Assembly: GCA_900550705.1 (NCBI GenBank)
Contig: URTG01000007.1
Span: 1 to 22,606, forward strand
Length of the DNA: 22,606 bases
Direction of reading: 5' to 3'
Origin: an uncultured Eubacteriales bacterium
GTDB taxonomy: Bacteria; Bacillota; Clostridia; Oscillospirales; Oscillospiraceae
Made by a program: the position numbers and the translations under genes. Within the stretch, counting starts at the first letter, position 1. Each line of letters begins with the position of its first letter. Under the pieces are notes generated by a model, which saw nothing but the letters and a program-made list of their open reading frames with translations, had not been told where the DNA came from and did no database searches. This document shows, in pieces, positions 6,817 through 13,541 of this stretch.

Positions 6817-6846
6817 TTTACACCACGGGGTGATTTGTGCTATTTT
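6817..6846 (+). promoter_or_regulatory. Candidate TRAP operon promoter with extended -10
   Basis: TTTACA (6817-6822), an 18-base spacer and TATTTT (6841-6846), preceded by TGC to give an extended -10 TGCTATTTT. The short dyad CACC-ACG-GGGTG lies in the spacer, and a TTTGTGC motif overlaps its 3' end. The transcript would start near 6853 with a leader of about 150 bases. Confidence 0.55.
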
Positions 6847-6865
6847 TAGTACAGTAAAGAGAGTA

Positions 6866-6956
6866 CTCTGACGGACCCTCTGTCAGAGCTCCGGCTATCC
6901 CAAGGATAGCCCCCCGCTTGCCGGCGTCGGGCCGGGCAGGTCTGGGGAGGCCTGCC
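6866..6956 (+). other. Three-hairpin structured leader of the TRAP operon
   Basis: Hairpin A is CTCTGAC/GTCAGAG (6866-6872 with 6882-6888). Hairpin B is GGCTATCC-CAA-GGATAGCC (6893-6911). Hairpin C is GGCAGG/CCTGCC (6935-6940 with 6951-6956). None is followed by a U-run. I compared the stretch mentally with common riboswitch cores (purine, SAM, THF, guanidine, preQ1) and found no match, so it is reported only as structured RNA. Confidence 0.5.
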
Positions 6957-7006
6957 GCAAAGACATCCCGCAAAGCGGAAACTACATCGTAGGAGGTAGA
7001 AGCACG

Positions 7007-7516
7007 TTGAAAATCCTGAGTTTTCTGGACAAGCATTTTGAGCGGATCTGCATGGGCATCCTGTGCGTGGTCATGTTCGTGGTCGTCCTCCTGGGGATCG
7101 TGACCCGACTTCTGGGCTCTCCCATCTCCTGGACGGAGGAGGCCTCCCGTCTGGCCTTCGTCTGGATGATCTTCTTCGGCCTGTCCTTCGGCACGAAGTA
7201 TGATAAGCACATCCGGGTGACCATCCTGCCGGACAAGTTCGGCCCCAAGTTTTCCTCTGCCGTCACCATCTTCTGGGATCTGGTGACCATCGCCGTCTTC
7301 GTCTGGATCGCCTTTTACGGCTTCAAGTACATGGAGTACAGCTCCTCGGCGAAGACCTTCGCCCTCCAGCTGAACAAGGGCCTGGTGGCCTTTGTCATCC
7401 CCTTCAGCGCCTGCCTGAACGTCCTCCGCAGCATCCAGAAGATGGTGACGGAGCATATCCCCGAGTTCCAGGCCGGCGGTAAGAAGATGGACACCGACGT
7501 TACTGAGGAGGGATAA
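7007..7516 (+). CDS. TRAP transporter small permease (DctQ)
   Basis: A 169-residue membrane protein, the small subunit of a tripartite ATP-independent periplasmic (TRAP) transporter, which drives carboxylate uptake with an ion gradient. Four hydrophobic helices are seen at roughly 16-36, 50-64, 85-106 and 124-145, and the family signature SWTEEASRLAFVWMIFFG lies at 41-58. The start is a TTG, supported by a perfect AGGAGG (6991-6996) 10 bases upstream; the protein then begins MKILSFLDKHFER, as expected for DctQ. The next gene starts five bases after its stop, and its ribosome site lies inside this gene's end, so translation is probably coupled. The hydrophilic tail after residue 145 is ordinary. 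The substrate cannot be read from this subunit. Confidence 0.92.
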   Translation: MKILSFLDKHFERICMGILCVVMFVVVLLGIVTRLLGSPISWTEEASRLAFVWMIFFGLSFGTKYDKHIRVTILPDKFGPKFSSAVTIFWDLVTIAVFVWIAFYGFKYMEYSSSAKTFALQLNKGLVAFVIPFSACLNVLRSIQKMVTEHIPEFQAGGKKMDTDVTEEG

Positions 7517-7521
7517 CGGAT

Positions 7522-8817
7522 ATGAGTTTAGCATTCTGGGTTTATCTGGCCGTATTCGTGGTGTTTCTGGCCTGCGGCGCGCCCATCTACATGGCGCTGC
7601 TGTCCAGCGGTCTGAGCTATGCGTTCCTCCACGGCGGCATTGACAACATGGCCATCATGGCCAAGATGTACGGCAGTCTGGACAGCTTCGTCCTGCTGGC
7701 CATCCCCATGTTCATGGCGGCCGGTATCATTATGAACAACGGCGGCATTACCGACCGTATCTTTAATTTCTGCCGCGCCCTTCTGGGCCACCTGCCCGGC
7801 GGCCTGGCCTATGTAAACGTTCTGGCCTCCTTCCTGTTCTCCGGTATGTCCGGCTCCGCTCTGGCGGACGTGGGCGGCCTGGGCAGCGTAGAGATCAAGG
7901 CCATGCGGGACGAGGGCTATGACGACGATACCATCTTCGGCATCACCGCCGCCTCCGCCACCATGGGTCCCATCGTTCCCCCGTCCATCCCCATGGTCGT
8001 ATACGGCTCCGCCGCCTCCGTCTCCGTGGGCACCCTGTTCACCGCCGGCGTGGGCCCCGGCCTTGCCATCGGCCTGATCCTGTGCATCGCCGTCTTCATC
8101 GTGGCCAAGCGCCGTGGCTATAAGGTCCACAAGCGCGCCACCCTGCGGGAGGTTTTCCACTGCATCCGCCGCAGCTTCTTCGCCCTGCTGCTGCCCGCCA
8201 TCATCATGGGCGGCATTATGTGCGGCTACTTCACCCCCACCGAGGCGTCCTGCATCGCCATCACCTACTGTATCCTGGTGGTGTGCTTCATCTACCGGGA
8301 TATGCCCTTCCGTCAGCTGCTCCGCGTGGTGAACGAGACCGTCTCCGGCATCGTCCCCGCCCTGGCCATCGTGTCCTCCGCCTCTCTGTTCGGCTGGGTC
8401 CTTCAGTTCGAGCACCTGGGCGAGAAGATGTATAACGGCATCACCTCCCTCACCGACAACAAGTGGGTCATCCTGCTCATCATCGACGTGATCCTCCTGT
8501 TCTTCGGCATGATCCTGGACTCCACCCCCACCATCATGCTGCTGGTCCCCATCTTCCAGCCCCTGACCAAGGCCGTGGGCATCAGCCCCATCCACCTGGG
8601 CGTTATCGTGGTGCTGAACCTGATGATCGGCCTGATGACCCCGCCTTACGGCCAGTCCCTGTTCATGCTCTCCGGCACCACCGGCGTACACTTCAACAAG
8701 ATCGTCAAATACGTCATGCCGTGGCTGCTGCCCATGTTCATCGCCCTGCTGGCGGTCACCTTCATCGAGCCCATTACCCTGGCCATCCCCATTATGCTGG
8801 GCTTCACCGTGTTCTGA
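7522..8817 (+). CDS. TRAP transporter large permease (DctM)
   Basis: A 431-residue multi-spanning membrane protein (about 12 hydrophobic segments), the ion-coupled transport subunit of the TRAP system. Family signatures include FSGMSGSALADVGGLG (106-121) and GPIVPPSIPMVVYG (149-162), the re-entrant loop regions that carry substrate and Na+ in characterised relatives. The related C-terminal repeat has DSTPTIMLLVPIF and GLMTPPYGQSLF. Length is typical for the family. It pairs with the dctQ gene five bases upstream. A GC-rich hairpin with a short U-run follows the stop codon, which may reduce read-through into, or trim the RNA before, the two binding-protein genes. One large/small permease pair appears to serve both binding proteins. 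Confidence 0.95.
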   Translation: MSLAFWVYLAVFVVFLACGAPIYMALLSSGLSYAFLHGGIDNMAIMAKMYGSLDSFVLLAIPMFMAAGIIMNNGGITDRIFNFCRALLGHLPGGLAYVNVLASFLFSGMSGSALADVGGLGSVEIKAMRDEGYDDDTIFGITAASATMGPIVPPSIPMVVYGSAASVSVGTLFTAGVGPGLAIGLILCIAVFIVAKRRGYKVHKRATLREVFHCIRRSFFALLLPAIIMGGIMCGYFTPTEASCIAITYCILVVCFIYRDMPFRQLLRVVNETVSGIVPALAIVSSASLFGWVLQFEHLGEKMYNGITSLTDNKWVILLIIDVILLFFGMILDSTPTIMLLVPIFQPLTKAVGISPIHLGVIVVLNLMIGLMTPPYGQSLFMLSGTTGVHFNKIVKYVMPWLLPMFIALLAVTFIEPITLAIPIMLGFTVF

Positions 8818-8830
8818 TTCTTGTGCATTG

Positions 8831-8885
8831 ACGCGCCCCGCGCGTTTTTGCGGACGGTCCGCCGGCCGGCGGCCCCGGACCGTCC
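8831..8885 (+). other. Hairpins between dctM and the first dctP
   Basis: ACGCG-CCCCG-CGCGT followed by TTTT (8831-8849) looks like a weak intrinsic terminator 13 bases after the dctM stop. It is followed by a 9-bp stem GGACGGTCC/GGACCGTCC (8852-8860 with 8877-8885). The pair could allow partial termination and protect the binding-protein message from 3'-5' decay or mark a processing point. Confidence 0.5.
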
Positions 8886-8924
8886 AACCGTTTTGGAAAA
8901 GATCGAAAGGAGAAAATGATTCCA

Positions 8925-10103
8925 ATGAAAAAACTGTTTGCCCTTGCTCTGGCGGCGGCCATGACCATGTCCATCGCCTCCTGCTCCGTGAGCAACAACA
9001 ACGGCGGTGCCTCCTCTGGCTCTGCCTCCGGCTCCACCAGCGCCGCTGGCTCCACCAGCGCCACCGAGTCCGGCTACGTCTACGACGAGAGCGACCCCTA
9101 TCCCTGCATCCCCTACTACCGTGAGGGCGACCCCAAGGGCGACCTGAACACCCAGGTCACCTCCACCGACGACATCACCTGGACCATCGCCGTCTGCCTC
9201 ACCGAGTCCAACCCCCAGTCCCAGGCCATCAAGCACATGGGCGAGGAGCTGGAGAAGCTGACCAACGGCCACTTCAAGTGGGACATCTTCTATAACTCCA
9301 CCCTGGGCAGCGAGTCCGAGGCCGTGGAGCTGGTCCGCAACAACACCGCCCAGTTCGTCACCTCCAACGTCACCACCATGGCCAGCTATGTGGACACCTT
9401 CGGTGTCTTCGCCCTGCCCTACCTGTTCCACAGCGAGGAGGACGAGCTGACCTACCTGACCACCAGCCCCAAGGCCTTCGAGCTGTATAAGCAGCTGGAG
9501 GAGCAGTCCGGCCTGGTCTCCCTGGGCTTCAACTGCACCGGCTCCCGCTGCCTGTCCACCAAGGGCGTGGCCCAGATCAAGTCCCCCGCCGACCTGAAGG
9601 GCGTCAAGGTCCGTTCCATGGAGGCCCAGGTGTGGCAGGACGTCATCACCTCTCTGGGTGCCACCCCCGTGCCTGTGGCCTACACTGAGCTGTACACCGC
9701 CCTCCAGACCGGCGTGGTCCAGGGCCAGGACAACCCCGTGGCCAACACCGTGGACGGTAAGTTCTACGAGGTTCTGGACACCCTGTACAAGAACGACCAC
9801 TGCTACCTGGTCTCCGCCTACTATGCCAACCCCACCGCTTGGGATCAGCTGCCCAACGACTACAAGGCCGTCCTGCTGGGCCTGCTGCAGAAGTATCAGG
9901 GCAACTACTATCACGATGAGATCCTCAAGTTCCGTGAGGAGTGCGAGAAGACCGTTGCCGACGCCGGCGTGAAGATCGTGGAGCAGAGCGACCTGGATAT
10001 GGACGCCTTCTACAAGAGCGCTGAGGACATGATCAACAGCAAGTACATGACCGGCTCCTATGCCGACTACGTCAACGACGTCAAGGCTACCTTCAACTAC
10101 TAA
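8925..10103 (+). CDS. TRAP substrate-binding lipoprotein DctP, copy 1
   Basis: A 392-residue extracytoplasmic binding protein that captures the substrate for the DctQM permease. It has a lipoprotein signal (MKKLFALALAAAM..) with lipobox I-A-S-C20, a Ser/Ala/Gly-rich linker to about 48, an unusual conserved segment YDESDPYPC..YYREGDPKG (53-72), then the DctP fold. Family residues are the carboxylate-contacting R230 (GVKVRSME) and GATPVPVAYTELYTALQTG followed by GQDNP (267-271). The second ATG is preferred because its protein lines up exactly with the paralogue downstream and AAAGGAG (8906-8912) is then 12 bases away; an ATG three codons earlier leaves only 3 bases. A carboxylated ligand is expected. 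The gene is a close tandem duplicate of 10287-11471. Confidence 0.92.
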   Translation: MKKLFALALAAAMTMSIASCSVSNNNGGASSGSASGSTSAAGSTSATESGYVYDESDPYPCIPYYREGDPKGDLNTQVTSTDDITWTIAVCLTESNPQSQAIKHMGEELEKLTNGHFKWDIFYNSTLGSESEAVELVRNNTAQFVTSNVTTMASYVDTFGVFALPYLFHSEEDELTYLTTSPKAFELYKQLEEQSGLVSLGFNCTGSRCLSTKGVAQIKSPADLKGVKVRSMEAQVWQDVITSLGATPVPVAYTELYTALQTGVVQGQDNPVANTVDGKFYEVLDTLYKNDHCYLVSAYYANPTAWDQLPNDYKAVLLGLLQKYQGNYYHDEILKFREECEKTVADAGVKIVEQSDLDMDAFYKSAEDMINSKYMTGSYADYVNDVKATFNY

Positions 10104-10130
10104 TTCAGCAGCCAGGCTGACATTGGTATA

Positions 10131-10223
10131 GGCGAGCCGCCGTCTTTACGACGGCTCGCCGCCCTCTCAACCAAACTTCCTTTGTACCGAGCCTCATCAC
10201 CCGTCGGACCCGGCGGGTGATGA
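10131..10223 (+). other. Hairpins between the two dctP genes
   Basis: A hairpin with arms GGCGAGCCG/CGGCTCGCC (10131-10139 with 10152-10160) is followed by a perfect 10-bp stem TCATCACCCG/CGGGTGATGA (10194-10203 with 10214-10223). Neither has a U-run, so RNA stabilisation or processing is more likely than termination. Confidence 0.5.
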
Positions 10224-10230
10224 ATTAAAG

Positions 10231-10244
10231 GGAAAACGTTTGCA
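10231..10244. promoter_or_regulatory. Candidate cre (CcpA) site upstream of the second dctP
   Basis: GGAAAACGTTTGCA agrees with the catabolite-response consensus TGNAANCGNWWNCA at every position except the first. It lies 43 bases before the second binding-protein start codon. A role in carbon catabolite control is plausible for a sugar-acid transporter, but a single match can occur by chance. Confidence 0.4.
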
Positions 10245-10286
10245 CATCGACAGACCAAAGGACTTACGAAAGGAGATCGACCTACC

Positions 10287-11471
10287 ATGAAAAAACTGTT
10301 CGCCCTGGCCCTGGCCGCCGCAATGGCGCTCTCCATGGCCTCCTGCTCCATGAGCAGCAGCAAGCCCGCGTCCTCCTCCGCCTCCACCTCCGGCTCTGCC
10401 TCTGCCTCTGCCGCCGGCTCCACCAGCGCCGCCGAAACCGGCTTCGTCTATGACGAGAGCGACCCCTACCCCTGCGTCCCCTACTACCGCGAGGGCGACC
10501 CCAAGGGCGACCTGAACACCAAGGTCACCTCCACCGACGACATCACCTGGACCATCGCCGTCTGCCTCACCGAGACCAACCCCCAGTCCGTGGCCGTCAA
10601 GCGGATCGGCGAGGAGCTGGAGCAGCTGACCAACGGTCACTTCAAGTGGGACATCTTCTATAACTCCACCCTGGGCAGCGAGTCCGAGGCGGTGGAGCTG
10701 GTCCGCAACAACACCGCTCAGTTCGTCACCTCCAACGTCACCACCATGGCCAGCTATGTAGACACCTTCGGTGTCTTCGCCCTGCCCTACCTGTTCCACA
10801 GCGAGGAGGACCTGCTGACCTACCTGACCTCCGCCCCCAAGGCCTATGAGCTGTTCCAGCAGCTGGAGGACAAGTCCAACCTGGTCTCCCTGGGCTTCAA
10901 CTGCACCGGTGCCCGCTGCCTGTCCACCAAGGGCGTCAAGCAGATCGTCAGCCCCGCCAACCTCGACGGCGTAAAGGTCCGCTCCATGGAGGCCCAGGTG
11001 TGGCAGGACGTCATCACCTCTCTGGGCGCCACCCCCGTGCCTGTCGCCTACACTGAGCTGTACACCGCCCTCCAGACCGGCGTGGTCCAGGGCCAGGATA
11101 ACCCCATCGGCAACACCGTGGACGGCAAGTTCTACGAGGTCCTGGATACCCTCTATGAGAACGACCACTGCTACTGCGTCTCCGCCTACTACTCCAACCC
11201 CACCGCCTGGGACCAGCTGCCCGACGACTACAAGGCCGTCCTGCTGGGTCTGATGCAGAAGTACCAGGGCAACTTCTATCACGAGGAGATCCTCAAGTTC
11301 CGCGACCAGTGCACCCAGGTCCTGAAGGACGCCAACGTGAAGATCGTTCCCAAGAGCGACCTGGACATGGACGCCTTCTACGCCTCCGCCGAGAACATGA
11401 TCAACGCCAAGTATAAGTCCGGTGCCTATGCCGACTACATCGAGGACGTGAAGACCACCTTCGGCTATTAA
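10287..11471 (+). CDS. TRAP substrate-binding lipoprotein DctP, copy 2
   Basis: A 394-residue extracytoplasmic binding protein, largely identical to the copy just upstream from the YDESDPYPC segment to the C-terminus. It has the same lipoprotein signal with lipobox M-A-S-C20, a Ser/Ala-rich linker, then the DctP domain with GVKVRSMEAQVW and GQDNPIGNTVDGKF. Differences cluster in surface-type positions (for example LTYLTSAPKAYELFQQ against LTYLTTSPKAFELYKQ) and near the ligand hinge (IGNTV against VANTV), so ligand range may differ. AAAGGAG lies 11 bases before the ATG. It is the last transporter cistron; a strong hairpin follows. Identical nucleotide runs shared with copy 1 indicate a recent duplication or ongoing gene conversion. 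Confidence 0.93.
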   Translation: MKKLFALALAAAMALSMASCSMSSSKPASSSASTSGSASASAAGSTSAAETGFVYDESDPYPCVPYYREGDPKGDLNTKVTSTDDITWTIAVCLTETNPQSVAVKRIGEELEQLTNGHFKWDIFYNSTLGSESEAVELVRNNTAQFVTSNVTTMASYVDTFGVFALPYLFHSEEDLLTYLTSAPKAYELFQQLEDKSNLVSLGFNCTGARCLSTKGVKQIVSPANLDGVKVRSMEAQVWQDVITSLGATPVPVAYTELYTALQTGVVQGQDNPIGNTVDGKFYEVLDTLYENDHCYCVSAYYSNPTAWDQLPDDYKAVLLGLMQKYQGNFYHEEILKFRDQCTQVLKDANVKIVPKSDLDMDAFYASAENMINAKYKSGAYADYIEDVKTTFGY

Positions 11472-11511
11472 CCCCCATCCAAACCCTGTCGGCCCGCCGG
11501 GCGGCAGCCGT

Positions 11512-11555
11512 GCAGAAGCCGCGCCCGGGCCAGACTCCCAGGGCGCGGCTTCTGC
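11512..11555. other. 15-bp perfect hairpin after the TRAP operon
   Basis: Bases 11512-11526 pair perfectly with 11541-11555 around a 14-base loop. There is no T-run on either side, so it is not a textbook intrinsic terminator. It may be a 3' stabiliser for the binding-protein mRNA, or terminate with Rho or another factor. Confidence 0.55.
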
Positions 11556-11685
11556 CCTTCAAAAAACGTTTTCCCGGCAGGCATTTGCCCGGTTTTTCCC
11601 GGTAAAAACGTACACCTTTCTATACACCAAAGGGCAAAAAATCAGCATAAATTTTTCCAATCAGCGAGACAAAGCAAAGAAAGGG

Positions 11686-11694
11686 TGCTATAAT
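11686..11694 (+). promoter_or_regulatory. Extended -10 promoter abutting the first SDR start codon
   Basis: TGCTATAAT is a perfect extended -10, with no good -35 at the right distance. It ends only four bases before the ATG at 11699, so a transcript from it would begin at, or a couple of bases into, the start codon. Either the message is leaderless or this promoter is not what drives the gene. No well-placed Shine-Dalgarno is visible (AAAGGG is 13 bases away). Confidence 0.5.
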
Positions 11695-11698
11695 ACGC

Positions 11699-12493
11699 AT
11701 GGAACTGCATCTGACGAAAAAGACCGTCGTGATCACCGGCGGAGCCACCGGCATCGGCCGCGCCGCCGCCATCGAATTTCTCAAGGAGGGGGCCAATGTG
11801 GCCATTTTAGGCCGCCGTTTGCAGCCTTTGCAGGACTTTTCTGACGAAATGGCCCAGCAGGGCTACTCCGTCTACTACGAGAGCTGCGACGTCACCGACC
11901 ACGACAAGGTAGCGGCCTACGCCCAGCACGTGGTGGACAAATTCGGCTCTCTCGACGTGTGGATCAACAATGCCGGCATCGCCATCGACAAACCGTTTTT
12001 AGACTTTTCTGCCGCAGATTGGCAAAAAATCTGCGATATTAACCTAAAAGCGGTGATAGATTGCACACAAATCGCCGCCCGCCACATGGTCCCCCAGAAC
12101 AGCGGCGTCATCATCAACGCCTCCAGCTTCTGCTCCAAAATCCCCCACGCCAACGGCGTTCTCTATGCTGCCACGAAGGCAGCCGTCTCCAACCTGACCA
12201 AATCCACCGCCGCCGCCCTGGCCCCCTACGGCATCCGCGTGGTGGGCTACATCCCCGGCATGATCGTCACCCCCATCAGCGAGCAGATGATCGCCAGCTA
12301 CAAGGAGAAGTTCACCAAAGACATCTCCCTGGGCCGCCTGGGCCGCCCGGAGGACCTGGCCAAGCCCATCGTCTTCCTGGCCTCCGACGCGGCCTGCTAC
12401 ATCACCGGCGTGGAGCTGGAGATCAGCGGCGGCAAATTCGCCGTTCAGGACTGCGCCATGGGTTGGCGGTTCAAAGAAGGTAAAAACGCCTGA
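11699..12493 (+). CDS. SDR-family NAD(P)-dependent oxidoreductase, copy 1
   Basis: A 264-residue classical short-chain dehydrogenase/reductase, a cytosolic enzyme that interconverts hydroxyl and keto groups. The cofactor motif TGGATGIG is at 13-20, NNAG at 90-93, N115, and the catalytic S143, Y156 and K160 are in the usual register. Members of this type include gluconate 5-dehydrogenase and other sugar or sugar-acid dehydrogenases, but the motifs do not fix the substrate. Basic residues after the glycine motif (GRR at 38-40) suggest that NADP(H) is possible. The ATG is the only sensible start, yet a TATAAT lies four bases before it. It is followed after 67 bases by a second D-2-hydroxyacid dehydrogenase and then another SDR, so a shared pathway is likely. 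Confidence 0.88.
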   Translation: MELHLTKKTVVITGGATGIGRAAAIEFLKEGANVAILGRRLQPLQDFSDEMAQQGYSVYYESCDVTDHDKVAAYAQHVVDKFGSLDVWINNAGIAIDKPFLDFSAADWQKICDINLKAVIDCTQIAARHMVPQNSGVIINASSFCSKIPHANGVLYAATKAAVSNLTKSTAAALAPYGIRVVGYIPGMIVTPISEQMIASYKEKFTKDISLGRLGRPEDLAKPIVFLASDAACYITGVELEISGGKFAVQDCAMGWRFKEGKNA

Positions 12494-12528
12494 TTTTGCC
12501 CGATTCTGCAACAAAATCAGCGATTTTT
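12490..12528 (+). terminator. Possible weak terminator between SDR copy 1 and the next gene
   Basis: CTGATTTTG (12490-12498, containing the stop codon) pairs with CAAAATCAG (12512-12520), followed by CG-ATTTTT. The stem is AT-rich and the loop is 13 bases, so termination would be partial at best. Confidence 0.35.
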
Positions 12529-12560
12529 CAAACGCATGATTCAGAAAGGAAGTTTTAACA

Positions 12561-13526
12561 ATGGGAAAAGTATTGGTTTCTGCTTCTCACTTTGACACCC
12601 TGTGTAAGGATGCCTGGAAGCTGCTGGAGGACAACGGCCACGAGGTCATTTTCGATGCCACCCGCTCCTTCCCCGCTTATAGCTATGAGGAGCTGGAGAA
12701 GATCATCCCTGACATCGACGCCGCCATCATCGGCATGGACCTCTACGACGAGAAGGTCTTCCAGATCGCTCCCAAGCTGAAGTGCGTGTGCAAGTTCGGC
12801 GTCGGTGTGGACAACATCAACCTGGCCGATGCCACCAAATACGGTGTCAAGGCCTGCAACTGCCCCGGCCAGAACTCCAACGCCGTGGCCGAGCTGACCG
12901 TCGGCTTTATGATCGATGCCCTGCGCGGCGTCATCCCCCTGCACAAGGCCATGGAAAAGAGCACCTGGCCCCGCTATCTGGGCGAGGAAATGGCCGGTAA
13001 GACCGTGGGTCTGCTGGGCTTCGGTGCCATCGCCCGGGAGGTCGCCCGCAAGCTGGCCGGCTTCGACGTGAAGATCAAGGCCTATGACCTGTTCCCCAAC
13101 CAGGAGGCCGCCAAGAAGCTGGGCGTCGAGATGGTCAGCCAGGACGAGATCATCGAGACCTGCGACATCGTCTCCCTCCACGCCCCCGCCACCGCCGAGA
13201 ACCACCACCTGTTCAACGCCGAGACCTTCGCCCGCATGAAGGACGGCGCCTTCCTGATCAACGCCGCCCGCGGCGCTCTGGTGGACCTGGACGCCCTGGC
13301 CGCCGCCATGCTGTCCGGCAAGATCGCCGGCGCCGCCCTGGACGCCTTTGAGGTGGAGCCCCTGCCCGCCGATTCCCCCATCCTGAAGTGTGAGAACGTG
13401 GTCCTCACCCCCCACACCGGCGCGGAGAGCCGCCAGGCCTACCACAAGGTCAGCATGGTCGCCGCTCAGAACGTGATCGACACCCTGGCCGGCCGCGAGC
13501 CCAGGTTCTGGGTCAACAAGGGCTGA
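12561..13526 (+). CDS. D-isomer-specific 2-hydroxyacid dehydrogenase (PGDH-like), copy 2
   Basis: A 321-residue NAD-dependent dehydrogenase of the same family as the gene at 5737-6687. Catalytic R237 (NAARG), E266 (DAFEVEP) and H285 (LTPHTG) are present. The cofactor loop reads GFGAIA (153-158), with Ala in place of the last Gly of GxGxxG. There is no ACT domain. Substrate-side segments shared with copy 1 (KFGVGVDN/RFGVGVDN, CNCPG, WPR) suggest related ligands rather than unrelated recruits. AAAGGA lies 11 bases upstream of the ATG. The next SDR starts 15 bases after its stop, so the two are almost certainly co-translated. The enzyme probably acts on a 2-hydroxy or 2-keto acid intermediate, and the presence of two copies hints at oxidation and reduction steps, or two substrates. 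Confidence 0.87.
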   Translation: MGKVLVSASHFDTLCKDAWKLLEDNGHEVIFDATRSFPAYSYEELEKIIPDIDAAIIGMDLYDEKVFQIAPKLKCVCKFGVGVDNINLADATKYGVKACNCPGQNSNAVAELTVGFMIDALRGVIPLHKAMEKSTWPRYLGEEMAGKTVGLLGFGAIAREVARKLAGFDVKIKAYDLFPNQEAAKKLGVEMVSQDEIIETCDIVSLHAPATAENHHLFNAETFARMKDGAFLINAARGALVDLDALAAAMLSGKIAGAALDAFEVEPLPADSPILKCENVVLTPHTGAESRQAYHKVSMVAAQNVIDTLAGREPRFWVNKG

Positions 13527-13541
13527 GAGGAGCGCACCCCC

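Larger units (their letters stand above)
6688..7006. promoter_or_regulatory. Control and leader region of the TRAP operon
   Basis: This 319-base space has no gene. It holds a TTTGTGCA / TGCACAAA dyad, two candidate promoters and a leader with three successive hairpins before the TRAP small-permease gene. I see no factor-independent terminator right after the upstream gene, so read-through from it into the TRAP genes is possible. Confidence 0.75.

Noticed and set aside
6866..6956. Known riboswitch in the TRAP leader
   Set aside because: No purine, SAM, THF, guanidine, TPP or preQ1 core could be recognised by eye; reported only as structured RNA.
7528..8925. Long open frames antisense to dctM and to the dctP genes
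   Set aside because: They arise from the G/C-rich third positions of the sense genes, are dominated by Gly/His/Gln/Asp runs, lack ribosome sites and show no family motif, whereas the sense frames are unmistakable.
11512..11555. Canonical intrinsic terminator after the second dctP
   Set aside because: The stem is excellent but neither strand has an adjacent T-run, so it is listed as a hairpin of unknown purpose.
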